The notes: generated by a model from the letters alone, not told the origin. Counted from the first letter of the stretch, positions 24,157 to 33,029 are shown. The stretch is 59,308 nt of DNA from JBFWRI01 sp050248995 (GCA_050248995.1 JBFWRI010000010.1:1-59308); one strand, 5' to 3'. Translations and numbers: made by a program.

Positions 24157-25308
24157 TTATGGCAAAGCAGAGGCAGGGATAGATGTCACAGGAGCGCCCT
24201 TGGTTGCTTCCGGTAAATGTGGTGAAAAATTCTGCAGCGGCACTGTACCTAATTCCGGCGCGGTCAGGCGGCCGTCGGGTCCGATAAAGCGACCCAGCCC
24301 CGCATATGTCAGGGCGCGGATGCGCAGGGTTTCGGGGCTGCCTTCCTGATCGCCCCATGGCATGCCGATCACGCCGGCAATGATGGATGAGTGCAGCGGG
24401 TCGATAGCGTGCGGACCTTCTGCGCCAGTCAGGTAATTCACACCTTGGTACGGCATGCCACCGGCAAGCGCCTGTGGCGTCATGTTCAATGGCGCAGTGC
24501 GCAACTGCGCGTAAAAAGCGCTGAGATTACTGGCATAGCTTTGTCGCGCTTCGTAAGTCCATGTGTCCGGCGTACCCGCAGGGGCCTGCGGACGGCAGCG
24601 AACGGGAAGGAAGTAATTGTGCAGGTAATGCTGGCCGTTGCCGGTAAACAGGTAGGCAATCGCCATACGTTGCAGTATCGCCGGATTTACATTGCCACCG
24701 CTTTGTAAAGCTTCCAGGGATGCTGGATCTTCTTGCAGCGAAGCTTCAAGAATACGCGCCATCATTTCAGATCCCGAGTCGCGCTTCATTTCTTCCCACA
24801 GGGCGGTCGCCCTATCGGATGATGAAAGATAGCGTTGATAAGCCTGGATAATGACCTCAACTCGCGCATCGGCTTCGCGGTACATTTCCCATGCGGTCAG
24901 ATCGACGGGTCCGCGTAGGACCGGGGGGTGTTGCATGGCGTGGCGTCGTTCGTGGATGCGCGTTGCTTCATTTGAGTTCGTGCCAAAAACAATTACACGA
25001 CTTGATGTGTTGAGGAATGCGTTGACATTAAAGAAAGCGGCGCTTTGCGCTCCGTCCGCACCGCAATTCCCACGCCCAGCTACAAGGCGAATGGTAGCCG
25101 TAGGTACATTGCATTCGATCAGGTTATCCATCTCTGGAATAAGGCGACAATCCTGCAAAGGCTGACCAATCGAGTCACCGACAGCGCGGGTCGCTGCTTC
25201 CATACGGTCCGGATCGGACGAACGTGCTGTTTGTGCAAACGCAGCCCCATTCAGGGCCATGACGGAAGCTGTGGCAATGCCCAGCGTACGAATATGTTTT
25301 CCAAACAT
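24157..25308 (-). CDS. Secreted putative HExxH metallopeptidase
   Basis: A signal peptide (MFGKHIRTLGIATASVMALN, then AAFAQ) begins this 383-residue protein. A zinc-peptidase motif HERRH occurs in ATRIHERRHAMQHPP, followed about 18 residues later by WEMYREADARVEVI, which could supply the third ligand. Two or three Cys near residues 53-82 (QDCRLIP, IECNVP, GRGNCGADG) may form disulfides. The pattern recalls the DUF6782 group of putative metallopeptidases, but that assignment is from memory. It lies between the tolB-linked ATE-like gene and pal, a place where the conserved cluster normally has no gene. Confidence 0.65.
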   Translation of the reverse strand: MFGKHIRTLGIATASVMALNGAAFAQTARSSDPDRMEAATRAVGDSIGQPLQDCRLIPEMDNLIECNVPTATIRLVAGRGNCGADGAQSAAFFNVNAFLNTSSRVIVFGTNSNEATRIHERRHAMQHPPVLRGPVDLTAWEMYREADARVEVIIQAYQRYLSSSDRATALWEEMKRDSGSEMMARILEASLQEDPASLEALQSGGNVNPAILQRMAIAYLFTGNGQHYLHNYFLPVRCRPQAPAGTPDTWTYEARQSYASNLSAFYAQLRTAPLNMTPQALAGGMPYQGVNYLTGAEGPHAIDPLHSSIIAGVIGMPWGDQEGSPETLRIRALTYAGLGRFIGPDGRLTAPELGTVPLQNFSPHLPEATKGAPVTSIPASALP

Positions 25309-25374
25309 AGAAAGAAGCGTACTCCGCTGTGGCAGCTTTTCAATACGTTTATAGTTAACGCTATGTGCGACGCA

Positions 25375-26151
25375 TCAAAATACGGACAGCCCGTCGCGAT
25401 CGCCCAGTTCCAGCAGCCATCCATCCTGTTGCTGCAGGTTGTTAAGGCGTGCGTCTTCACCTAGCAGTTTTTTCAGGGTTTCCATATCGGCAGACCAGTT
25501 GCTGCCGGTCCAGTACTGCAGGCCCGGCAGATTGGTTTTATAGCGGCCGCTTTCGCCATACAGCGTGCCCGCATGCAGATAATCAATATCCGTCGCCGCG
25601 GCCTGCCGCGCGCAATCAAGCATCATGAACATGCCAAAAGCGGTTTTTGTGAGTTGTGGTGCGTAAGCCGAAAACCAGTAATACCAGTGGTGTGCGGTCA
25701 CGATCAGCAGCACGTAACCTAATGTTTCACCTGCAGCATCCGTATAGCACATGGCGTGCGATGTCAGGCCGCAGGCCAGAATGCGGCGCAGGCGTGTGAC
25801 CGGCATCACGTCCGGCCCGTGGTGGCGTGCAAAGTAATCGACAAAAAACCCTTCAAATTCCGGCGATGTTATGTCGATAGTCGAGAGTGGGATCAACGTG
25901 CCCCTGACTGTTTCATCAAACTTTTTCAGCACGCGACGGTTTTCGCTGGTCATCACCAATGCCGCCAGCGGTACGCGGGCGCCACGCGCCATGTAGAAAA
26001 CATACGGGTGGTCTTGGATGCCAAGGCGTGGCAGGTACCCGGCGTCCAGAATAGCATCTGTTTCATCGCGGCTGTCGGGGATGACGTAATTACGATAGCC
26101 AAAACTATAAGTGCTGTGGACGCTGACGAATTCGCTGCTGATGAGCTTCAT
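25375..26151 (-). CDS. ATE/GNAT-like aminoacyl- or acyltransferase domain protein
   Basis: The 258-residue protein has a C-terminal half like the catalytic half of arginyl-tRNA-protein transferases and related GNAT proteins: GETLGYVLLIVTAHHWYYWF, then a helical stretch and LHAGTLYGESGRYKTNLPG (compare YKxxFxP of Ate), then LQYWTGSNWS. The N-terminal Cys cluster of true Ate/Bpt proteins is absent, so protein arginylation is not established. It starts six bases after the tolB stop and is probably part of the tolB transcript. Role unknown; an envelope link is suggested only by position. Confidence 0.5.
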   Translation of the reverse strand: MKLISSEFVSVHSTYSFGYRNYVIPDSRDETDAILDAGYLPRLGIQDHPYVFYMARGARVPLAALVMTSENRRVLKKFDETVRGTLIPLSTIDITSPEFEGFFVDYFARHHGPDVMPVTRLRRILACGLTSHAMCYTDAAGETLGYVLLIVTAHHWYYWFSAYAPQLTKTAFGMFMMLDCARQAAATDIDYLHAGTLYGESGRYKTNLPGLQYWTGSNWSADMETLKKLLGEDARLNNLQQQDGWLLELGDRDGLSVF

Positions 26152-26157
26152 GTCAGG

Positions 26158-27471
26158 CTACGGCAGCAGCGGGCTCCAAGCCGGATCGGATGCGTCGGTC
26201 GGCGTTACCACCTGACGCTCATTATACCCGGTCAGGTCGATGCTATACAGCTTTGCCTGACGTCCCTTACCACCTTGGCTTGGCAGTTCGCGGAAGAACA
26301 TCAGCACACGACCGTTCGGCGCCCATGTCGGCCCTTCGGCGTGGAAGCTTTCAACCAGCAGGCGCTCACCGCTGCCATCCGGGCGCATGACGCCGATATA
26401 GAAACGGCCGCCCTTCTGCTTCGTGAAGGCAATCAGATCGCCGCGCGGCGACCACACTGGCGTCGAATAACGGCCGTCGCCGAAGCTGATGCGCGTGGCG
26501 CCGCCGCCCGATCCATCCATAACATAGATCTGTTGCCCGCCGCTGCGGTCAGATTCAAAAGTGATCTGGCGGCCATCGGGCGAATACGACGGGCCGGTGT
26601 TGATCGACGGATGATCGGTAAGTTGCGTCGTGCGGCGCGTACGCAGGTCCATCGTATAAATGTCGGAGTTTCCGTTCTTTGATAGCGAGAAGATGACGGA
26701 GTTGCCATCCGGGCTGAAACGCGGCGCAAACGTCATGTTCGGAAAATCGCCCAGCATTTCCTGCCGGCCGGTATCGATGTTGAACAGATACACGCGCGGC
26801 TTGTTATTATAGAACGCCATATAGGTGATTTCCTGCGATGACGGGTTGAAGCGTGGCGTCAGCACCAGCGCACGGCCATCGGTCAGAAAGCGGTTGTTTT
26901 CGCCATCCTGGTCCATGATTGCCAAGCGCTTCATGCGCTTGCGCGGGTCCCCGCTTTCAGCGATGTAAACAATGCGGGTATCGAAGTAACCGTCTTCACC
27001 GGTCAGGCGCTTATAAATAGCGTCAGCAATAATGTGAGCCACGCGGCGCCAGTTCTGTGGCACTGTGAAATAGGCAAGGCCGGCCATCTGGTTTTCAGCA
27101 AACACGTCGAACAGGCGGAACTCCACCCGCAGGCGGCCGTCATTTTGACGTACAACCTGGCCGCTAACCAGCGCCTGTGCGTTGATGACGCGCCAATCGG
27201 CAAAACGCGGGCCGTTTTTTACAAGGCTATCGGTATCCTGGATAAAGGCGGATTTCTTTATGGGTTTGAACAGGCCGCTGCGTTCAAGGTCGGCATTTAC
27301 AACCTGCGCGATCTGCTGACCCATCTGCGACTCTTGTGCGCTGGCGCCAATCATCTCGGGGATGGCAATCGGCATCGGTTCTACGTTGCCACGGGTGATG
27401 TCGACGCGCAGTTCAGCGTGGGCTGGTGAAACAGCCAGCACAGCCAGCAGCAGGGCGAACAGGAAACGCAT
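26158..27471 (-). CDS. tolB: Tol-Pal system protein TolB
   Basis: TolB is the periplasmic beta-propeller that shuttles between Pal and the TolQRA motor. The 437-residue protein has a signal peptide (MRFLFALLLAVLAVSPAHA), whose mature N-terminus is the TolA-binding tail. A small alpha/beta domain follows, and then a six-bladed propeller with WD40-like PD repeats (FAPRFSPDGNSVIFSLSKNG, SYSPDGRQITFESDRSGG, PVWSPRGDLIAFTKQKGG). It lies about 590 bases downstream of the phosphatase gene, with a small unknown gene between. Confidence 0.98.
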   Translation of the reverse strand: MRFLFALLLAVLAVSPAHAELRVDITRGNVEPMPIAIPEMIGASAQESQMGQQIAQVVNADLERSGLFKPIKKSAFIQDTDSLVKNGPRFADWRVINAQALVSGQVVRQNDGRLRVEFRLFDVFAENQMAGLAYFTVPQNWRRVAHIIADAIYKRLTGEDGYFDTRIVYIAESGDPRKRMKRLAIMDQDGENNRFLTDGRALVLTPRFNPSSQEITYMAFYNNKPRVYLFNIDTGRQEMLGDFPNMTFAPRFSPDGNSVIFSLSKNGNSDIYTMDLRTRRTTQLTDHPSINTGPSYSPDGRQITFESDRSGGQQIYVMDGSGGGATRISFGDGRYSTPVWSPRGDLIAFTKQKGGRFYIGVMRPDGSGERLLVESFHAEGPTWAPNGRVLMFFRELPSQGGKGRQAKLYSIDLTGYNERQVVTPTDASDPAWSPLLP

Positions 27472-27570
27472 CGAAAACCTCGTATCGGTTGATTTGCTGC
27501 AAAACAGCTAGCCCATATTTGGGGTTTTTTCTAGGCGGAAACAGCTTGCAGGGCTTTGTCTGCGAAAGTC

Positions 27571-27984
27571 CTAGGCCCGGGCCTGTAGCAACGCCTTGGT
27601 TCGGACTTGGGTTTTAGGTCGCAGGAAACGGGTGATTTCCTTCAGACGGCCTTCGGGGTCTTCTATTCTAAGACGGGGATTCTTCGCTACGAATATATCG
27701 AAGGCCTCGCGCAGCCGCTTCATTTGTTCGGGTGAAAGCTCGACACGCTCTTTAGGTGGCGGCCCCATCCTGTCGTAGGTGCGTGGTGCCTTGCTGGGAT
27801 GTCGGCGGGCACTAATCTGCGTGCGGATGAAATTCATACCGCTCAGGAACAGCTTAGGTTCGGTGATCGTTTCACGGCACATGCCGAGGGCGATATCAAA
27901 ACGCTGATTTGTCGTTCCCCCACCGCGCTGAAGCTCGCGGAGCTTGTGTTGAAATGAAGCCTGCAATTCATTGAAGTTCGACAT
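27571..27984 (-). CDS. Hypothetical 137-residue basic protein
   Basis: From ATG 27984 the protein reads MSNFNELQASFQHKLRELQR. It is soluble and strongly basic, with RRHPSKAPRTYDRMGPPPKE in the middle and a C-terminal helical region (LSPEQMKRLREAFDIFVAKN, FLRPKTQVRTKALLQ). It has no membrane segment or signal. The high Arg/Lys content could suit nucleic-acid binding, but nothing identifies a family. It lies between the histidine phosphatase gene and tolB on the same strand. Confidence 0.55.
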   Translation of the reverse strand: MSNFNELQASFQHKLRELQRGGGTTNQRFDIALGMCRETITEPKLFLSGMNFIRTQISARRHPSKAPRTYDRMGPPPKERVELSPEQMKRLREAFDIFVAKNPRLRIEDPEGRLKEITRFLRPKTQVRTKALLQARA

Positions 27985-28058
27985 GCGGGTACCATTAGGA
28001 ACGAACAACTATTGGGACGCATTTATGGGACGATTTCAAGGGGAATCGTGGTTAAGAT

Positions 28059-28703
28059 TTACTGCGCTGCAATATCAAGAGTAACTTTATTATCTGCAAA
28101 GCGCGTAACTGTCCCTGTTTTCACGGAAAATTGTGCGTGCGCCGCGCGGCCTTCGCCAGCCAGCATCGGCAGGATGCAGCGCAAACAACCGTGGTGCGTT
28201 ACAAAAACGATTCCGCTTTTCGCAGGTGCAGCAGCAACGGCATCGCCGACCGCCTTCAGCAAACGTACTTCCATTTGCTGCCACGACTCGCCGTTGTTAC
28301 CCGGCGGCACGAACGTGTAGCGCTGATCGAGTGTCATGTTTTCAAGTTGAGCTGAAACATCGGTCCACACCCATCCGCCCCATTCGCCCCAACGGCGTTC
28401 GCGTAGGTTCTCAATCACGACAACAGGCAATTCTAAAACATCAGCCAGTGGTTTTGCGGTACTTTGTGTGCGCTGGAGTGGCGACGAGTAAATGGCCGCT
28501 GCTTTCAGATCCGCTTTTTTAAAATGCGTAGCAATACTTGCGGCTTCGGTGACGCCTTGTTCAGTTAGCGGGTCGTCGTTGTTGACAAGGCAGCCGGCGT
28601 GCAACGCATTGCCCGTGCTTTGGCCGTGGCGCACGAAGTACAGCGCCAGAGTTTTTTCGGCGCATGACATGCGGATCAGTTTGACAAGCTGGTCGATATC
28701 CAT
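28059..28703 (-). CDS. Histidine phosphatase family protein (phosphoglycerate-mutase-like)
   Basis: The 214-residue protein has the RHG signature FVRHGQSTGNALHAG with the catalytic His near residue 25. The second Arg-containing block SSPLQRTQSTAKPLAD, the acid-base region ENLRERRWGEWGG and the second His in FVTHHGCLRCILPML are all present. This fits the cofactor-independent-type acid phosphatases or phosphoglycerate-mutase-like enzymes; the substrate cannot be told. From ATG 28703 it sits 14 bases after the tolA stop and may be co-transcribed with the tol genes. Confidence 0.9.
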   Translation of the reverse strand: MDIDQLVKLIRMSCAEKTLALYFVRHGQSTGNALHAGCLVNNDDPLTEQGVTEAASIATHFKKADLKAAAIYSSPLQRTQSTAKPLADVLELPVVVIENLRERRWGEWGGWVWTDVSAQLENMTLDQRYTFVPPGNNGESWQQMEVRLLKAVGDAVAAAPAKSGIVFVTHHGCLRCILPMLAGEGRAAHAQFSVKTGTVTRFADNKVTLDIAAQ

Positions 28704-28717
28704 GGGTGGATTATAGC

Positions 28718-29566
28718 CTAAAACATCTCGGCCGGGTTGAAATTCATGCGAATGGTTTTCCATTGGCTATATCGTTCGGGCGGTAGCATCAGCGGAATAC
28801 AGCGGGGGTTGAACAGAGCGCGGCGAGCGCTTTCGGCCACGGTGCGGAAGAAGGGGTCGGTGGTCATGCGCAGGGTATCAACGATATCGGCGCGACGCAC
28901 GGTGCGGTCTTCATTGACTTCGACATAGATTTCAACGTTCATAGTCTCGACGCCGCGGGCGCCGACCGGCACGTTCCAGCATTGCTGGATTTGGCGGCGC
29001 AGCGCATCCATCTCACTGATGCTGAGCTGCTGGGCCAGCGCCGGAGCTTCCTGTGTATTCACCGGCGTTTCGGCCACGGGGGCGTTGGGCACCACGGGCG
29101 CTGGCTTGATGTCATCTTTCATCTTCTGGACGTTCTTCAGGACGCTGCTAAGAAGATTTTTGGGCGGCTCTTTCTTTTCTTCCTTTTTCTCTTCTTTTTT
29201 CTTTTCTTCCTTCTTTTCGGGCGGTTTTTTCTTGTCCGGCAGCGCTTCCGCCTTCGGGTCGGGTTTCGGTTCGGCTTTCTTCTCGGGGGTTTCCGGCTGT
29301 GGCGGCGGCAGCGGTTTCTGTGGTGCTGCCTGCGGCGCGGGCGTGGGGCTGGGGTCGTTTTTCTCGGCAACGCGCGTGTTCGTTACCTCACTGATATCGA
29401 CGATATCAACCGGGATGATGCGCGGGATGACGGGCGTGTCGTCCTGCAAAAAGCGCGGTAAGCCGACAATCAGCACAATCAGGAATATGATGTGCACACC
29501 GGTCGAGACCTTGAGCCATTTGCGGAACTGCGGCGGGATCTTGTCCTGAAAATATTTTCTGGCCAC
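28718..29566 (-). CDS. tolA: Tol-Pal system protein TolA
   Basis: TolA spans from the inner membrane to the outer-membrane side and transmits TolQR energy to TolB-Pal. The 282-residue protein has one membrane helix (VHIIFLIVLIVGLPRFL) near residues 24-40. A Pro/Glu/Lys-rich extended domain follows, with an almost pure Lys/Glu run near residues 100-135. The C-terminal globular domain (SEMDALRRQIQQCWNVPVGA, SARRALFNPRCIPLMLPPE) has two Cys. The Lys/Glu run gives a purine-only tract in the DNA. It follows tolR by five bases. Confidence 0.95.
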   Translation of the reverse strand: MARKYFQDKIPPQFRKWLKVSTGVHIIFLIVLIVGLPRFLQDDTPVIPRIIPVDIVDISEVTNTRVAEKNDPSPTPAPQAAPQKPLPPPQPETPEKKAEPKPDPKAEALPDKKKPPEKKEEKKKEEKKEEKKEPPKNLLSSVLKNVQKMKDDIKPAPVVPNAPVAETPVNTQEAPALAQQLSISEMDALRRQIQQCWNVPVGARGVETMNVEIYVEVNEDRTVRRADIVDTLRMTTDPFFRTVAESARRALFNPRCIPLMLPPERYSQWKTIRMNFNPAEMF

Positions 29567-29571
29567 GGCGG

Positions 29572-30015
29572 TTACCGTGGCTTGGCTTTGGGAGCATCCG
29601 GCAGTTCAGCAACCAGCGCGACCTTGTTGAAGCCGGCGGCACTGACTGTGCCCATAACCTGCATGATGCGGCCGTAATCCACTTTTTCGTCGCCGCGCAC
29701 AAAGATGCGCGCATCCGGATCCTGTCCGGTGATGGCCTGCAGGCGCTCGACCAGTGAGCCCAATTCGGTCTTGGTTTCCTGCAGGTAAACCTCGCCATTA
29801 CTGCGGATGCTGATGACCAGCGGCTCTTTCTGGCTACTGATATTGCGGGCGTCGGTCTTTGGCAGGTCGACAGGTACGGCGACAGTCAGCATCGGTGCCG
29901 TGATCATGAAAATGACCAGCAGCACCAGCATCACGTCCACCATTGGTGTGACGTTGATGTCAGCATTCAGCGCGCGGCGTCCGCGGCGGCGGGTATGTCC
30001 GACGCCCATGGCCAT
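29572..30015 (-). CDS. tolR: Tol-Pal system protein TolR
   Basis: TolR is the ExbD-type subunit of the proton-driven TolQR motor. The 147-residue protein has one membrane helix with the proton-path Asp (INVTPMVDVMLVLLVIFMIT). The periplasmic domain follows (LVISIRSNGEVYLQETKTEL, IFVRGDEKVDYGRIMQVMGT). The start overlaps the tolQ stop (TAATG), so TolQ and TolR are translationally coupled. Confidence 0.97.
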   Translation of the reverse strand: MAMGVGHTRRRGRRALNADINVTPMVDVMLVLLVIFMITAPMLTVAVPVDLPKTDARNISSQKEPLVISIRSNGEVYLQETKTELGSLVERLQAITGQDPDARIFVRGDEKVDYGRIMQVMGTVSAAGFNKVALVAELPDAPKAKPR

Positions 30016-30770
30016 TATGCCGCGCTCCGGTTTTCTTCAAGCGAGCGCGAGATGATCGTTGTGAATTCGGCTGCGAAGTTCTCAAGACGCTCGCTATAGC
30101 GGTTAATCAGACTTGAAAAGCGGTTATAGGCCATGACAGCGGGAATGGCAGCGAACAGACCGATAGCAGTGGCCAGCAACGCTTCGGCGATGCCGGGCGC
30201 CACAACGGCAAGGCTGGTGTTCTGTTGCGCCGCGATGGCGGTGAAAGAGCGCATGATGCCCCACACCGTACCGAACAGACCGATGAAGGGCGCTGCGCTG
30301 CCAATACTGGCCAGGAACGTCATGTTCTTTTCAACCACGGCCATTTCACGCGTGATTGTCACGTTCATCACGCGCTCGATGCGCTGCTGCAAATTCGCAC
30401 GCATTGCGCCTGTGGCCAGCAAACCTTTTTCGGCGGCCAGTTTCCATTCACGCATGCCAGCGGCGAAGATGGCCTGGATGGGATCGGTCGGCCGCTTGCC
30501 GACACGCTCATAAAGTGTTTCCAGCGAGCCGCCGCTCCAGAATTTATCTTCAAAGTCGTCGGCGCTTTTACGCAACCTGCCAAGGCGCGCCCACTTTTCA
30601 AGGATGATGGCCCAGCACCAGATCGAGGCGATGAACAGCAACACCATCACCGATTTGCCAATCAGGTCGGCGTGCATGAACAGGCCGATCAGACTCATAT
30701 CCTGTGCGGCAGCAGTGCCGGCCAGTTTGGCGGCATCAACGACGCCGACGGGAACAGCTGTGGGCTCCAT
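30015..30770 (-). CDS. tolQ: Tol-Pal system protein TolQ
   Basis: TolQ is the ExbB/MotA-type channel subunit. From ATG 30770 (MEPTAVPVGVVDAAKLAG), preceded by AAGAAGGAAT, it has 251 residues. Three membrane helices are visible: DLIGKSVMVLLFIASIWCWA, ASIGSAAPFIGLFGTVWGIM and GIAEALLATAIGLFAAIPAV. The last two carry the usual small residues and the Thr of the proton path. It is first in the tolQRA block and follows ybgC by 61 bases. Confidence 0.97.
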   Translation of the reverse strand: MEPTAVPVGVVDAAKLAGTAAAQDMSLIGLFMHADLIGKSVMVLLFIASIWCWAIILEKWARLGRLRKSADDFEDKFWSGGSLETLYERVGKRPTDPIQAIFAAGMREWKLAAEKGLLATGAMRANLQQRIERVMNVTITREMAVVEKNMTFLASIGSAAPFIGLFGTVWGIMRSFTAIAAQQNTSLAVVAPGIAEALLATAIGLFAAIPAVMAYNRFSSLINRYSERLENFAAEFTTIISRSLEENRSAA

Positions 30771-30831
30771 GTTTATTCCTTCTTCCAGAAAGTCCTGAAT
30801 GCCTGCCCTTGGTGGCAAAACAAAGGCGATT

Positions 30832-31245
30832 TCAGCCCTGTAACTGCTTGTAAAGCGCTTCGGGCAGCCGTGCAACTGCGCCGTTGGCGTCGATACAGGC
30901 GCAGGTGACGTCCAAAGTGGCCAGCGTAGCTTCCTTTCCCGTGGGCCCGCGCCGGATTTCCTGTTTCAGCTTCAGGCTGGCCTTGCCCGGGCCGCCATCC
31001 ACCAGCGATGTTACAATGGTCAGCTCATCATCCAGCCGGGCAGGAGCCAGGTAATCGATGGTAATGCGGCTGACCACGAAACCAAGGCCGGTTTCATCGC
31101 GCAGTTTTTGCTGGCTAAGCCCAAGGTCGCGCAGCCATTCGGTGCGACCGCGTTCGGCCCAGCGCAGGTAGGCGGCGTGGTAAACGATGCCGCCGGCGTC
31201 GGTATCTTCGTAATAAACGCGGGCATTAAGTGTGTGATTTTTCAT
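30832..31245 (-). CDS. ybgC: Acyl-CoA thioesterase YbgC
   Basis: YbgC is a hotdog-fold thioesterase that in many proteobacteria is the first gene of the tol-pal operon. From ATG 31245 (MKNHTLNARVYYEDTDAGGI) it has 137 residues. The family signature YYEDTDAGGIVYHAAYLRWAE, with the catalytic Asp in DTDAGG, is intact. The rest is a beta-rich hotdog (VSRITIDYLAPARLDDELTI). Acyl-CoA substrate is inferred from the family. Confidence 0.95.
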   Translation of the reverse strand: MKNHTLNARVYYEDTDAGGIVYHAAYLRWAERGRTEWLRDLGLSQQKLRDETGLGFVVSRITIDYLAPARLDDELTIVTSLVDGGPGKASLKLKQEIRRGPTGKEATLATLDVTCACIDANGAVARLPEALYKQLQG

Positions 31246-31297
31246 AGGAGTGATTATTAGGTTGTTTTTACGTGTGCGCAACGGCTATAAGGCCGCC

Positions 31298-31582
31298 ATG
31301 CCAAAACGTGAACCCTTAACGCCCTTATGGCTTCGGCCCATTCCACGCTCGCCTAACCTTGTGGCGGCGACGTTAGCGGGCGCTGTTGTCGTAGCCATCA
31401 TCACTGCGATGTACCACCCCGACAGCCGCCGGGTGGGCGACGCCTGTCTTGCTGATGTCGGTTTGCGCAGTGACGCAACACTGGTGCAACAGGCAGATAA
31501 AATACCCGGTATGGGCATTTGCCTTGCTCGCGGTACCGGTGCCGGCTTGCTGGGCCATGCACGGGATGCGTTTAATCGTTAA
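31298..31582 (+). CDS. Small single-span membrane protein, unknown
   Basis: From ATG 31298 (MPKREPLTPLWLRPIPRSPN) the 94-residue protein has a basic N-terminus, one membrane helix (LVAATLAGAVVVAIITAMY), and a short periplasmic part with two Cys (GDACLADVG and GMGICLARG) that could pair. An in-frame ATG at 31250 would extend it, but that overlaps the ybgC promoter. I do not recognise the family. It lies on the opposite strand between ruvB and ybgC, interrupting the ancestral ruvB-ybgC order. Confidence 0.45.
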   Translation: MPKREPLTPLWLRPIPRSPNLVAATLAGAVVVAIITAMYHPDSRRVGDACLADVGLRSDATLVQQADKIPGMGICLARGTGAGLLGHARDAFNR

Positions 31583-31686
31583 GATTACTCCCTTATAAGA
31601 GACGAAATTCTTCTTGTTTTTACAGTGGCAAGGTGCCTATAAGACCGCACATGCCCGATAATCAATAATATTAAAAGGAGATTTCA

Positions 31687-32013
31687 ATGCGAATGATGAT
31701 TGCTGCTATTGCCGTTGCCGCCATAGCTGGCTGCGGCCAAAGAACTGAAGTTGTAAAGGCCGAAGCTCCCGAGTTTCCTGCCGATATGCCCGTGGCTGTT
31801 TTGGTAGGTCCGGACACGGTTACCCTGACAGCGCGTGGCGAAGCTGAGCTTCAGCGTTGTCTTGCTGGCGTGCCGGGCGGGGATGTCGCAGATATTATTG
31901 GCGAGCAAGGGGCAGAAGATATCTGTTATGACGTAATCTTTGAATCGGCAGAACCGCTGACGCCAGACAACCAAAGATATATCGATTACCCGTCTGCTCC
32001 GGAAGTTCGCTAA
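31687..32013 (+). CDS. Small lipoprotein, unknown
   Basis: A strong ribosome site (AAAAGGAGATTTCA) precedes ATG 31687. The 108-residue protein has a short lipoprotein signal ending in IAGC, with Cys at about residue 16. The mature part is acidic and has two further Cys (LQRCLAG and EDICYDV) that may form a disulfide. The family is not recognised. Gly follows the lipid Cys, with no Asp at +2, so outer-membrane sorting is expected. It overlaps the ruvB stop by four bases on the other strand. Confidence 0.65.
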   Translation: MRMMIAAIAVAAIAGCGQRTEVVKAEAPEFPADMPVAVLVGPDTVTLTARGEAELQRCLAGVPGGDVADIIGEQGAEDICYDVIFESAEPLTPDNQRYIDYPSAPEVR

Positions 32014-33029
32014 TCGCTGAATAAATCGCCAGCTGTTTGGGCCGGTGCTGTCAGGCCGATAACGCCATAACCGCCATTGGTCATGGTGCGGCCGCGCGGC
32101 GTGCGCTGTAACAGCCCCTGCTGAATTAGATAGGGTTCGATCACTTCTTCCAGCACATCTTTCTGTTCGCCGAGGGCCGCGGCCAGTGTTTCAACGCCTA
32201 CGGGCCCACCCGCAAAGCTTTCGGCGATCAGGCGCAGGTAGCGATGGTCCATCTGGTCATACCCGGCATTATCAACGCCCAGCTTGCCCAGTGCGCCGTC
32301 GGCGGCTTTCGCATCAATCGTTTTCACGTTATCCAGCGTTGCGAAATCGCGCACGCGGCGCAGCAGGCGGCCAGCAATGCGCGGGGTGCCCCGGCTGCGC
32401 TTGGCAATTTCCAACGCGCCGTCGGCGGTGATGGCAAAACCCATAACCTGTGCGCCGCGCTGCACAATGCTTTGCAGCTCGGGCCCTGTATAAAACTGCA
32501 GGTTTAATGGAATGCCGAAGCGTTCACGCAAAGGCCGGGTTATCAGCCCGCTGCGCGTGGTGGCGCCCACCAGTGTAAACGGTGGCAGATCAATGCGCAC
32601 GGTGCGCGCGGCAGGGCCTTCGCCGATCACCAGATCAAGATGGTTATCTTCCATCGCCGGATACAGGATTTCTTCAACGGCGGGTGCGAGACGATGAATT
32701 TCGTCGATAAACAGAACATCGTGCGGCTCTAGATTTGTCAGGATCGCGGCAAGGTCACCTGCGCGCGCAATCACCGGGCCGGACGTTGCGCGAAAGCCGA
32801 CGCCAAGTTCCTTGGCGATAATTTGTGCCAGTGTAGTTTTGCCCAACCCGGGCGGGCCGAACAACAACACGTGGTCCAGCGCTTGCTGGCGCTGCTTGGC
32901 GGCTTGAATGAATACCGACAGGTTTTCTTTCAGCGCGCTTTGGCCAACGAATTCGTTCAGCGACAGCGGGCGGATTGATGCTTCCACATCCACCGTCTTT
33001 TCAGCTGTTACAAGACGCTCCTTGCTCAT
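32010..33029 (-). CDS. ruvB: Holliday junction helicase subunit RuvB
   Basis: RuvB is the AAA+ hexameric motor that drives branch migration of Holliday junctions. The 339-residue protein shows Walker A GPPGLGKTTLAQIIAKELG, Walker B LFIDEIHRLAP, sensor 1 in VGATTRSGLITRPLRERFG, and the winged-helix C-terminus ending GLLQRTPRGRTMTN. The start overlaps the ruvA stop by four bases. Confidence 0.98.
   Translation of the reverse strand: MSKERLVTAEKTVDVEASIRPLSLNEFVGQSALKENLSVFIQAAKQRQQALDHVLLFGPPGLGKTTLAQIIAKELGVGFRATSGPVIARAGDLAAILTNLEPHDVLFIDEIHRLAPAVEEILYPAMEDNHLDLVIGEGPAARTVRIDLPPFTLVGATTRSGLITRPLRERFGIPLNLQFYTGPELQSIVQRGAQVMGFAITADGALEIAKRSRGTPRIAGRLLRRVRDFATLDNVKTIDAKAADGALGKLGVDNAGYDQMDHRYLRLIAESFAGGPVGVETLAAALGEQKDVLEEVIEPYLIQQGLLQRTPRGRTMTNGGYGVIGLTAPAQTAGDLFSD

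Noticed and set aside
27472..27570. Terminator at CCCATATTTGGGG followed by TTTTTT
   Set aside because: The stem is only about four base pairs and points along the plus strand, where no gene precedes it.
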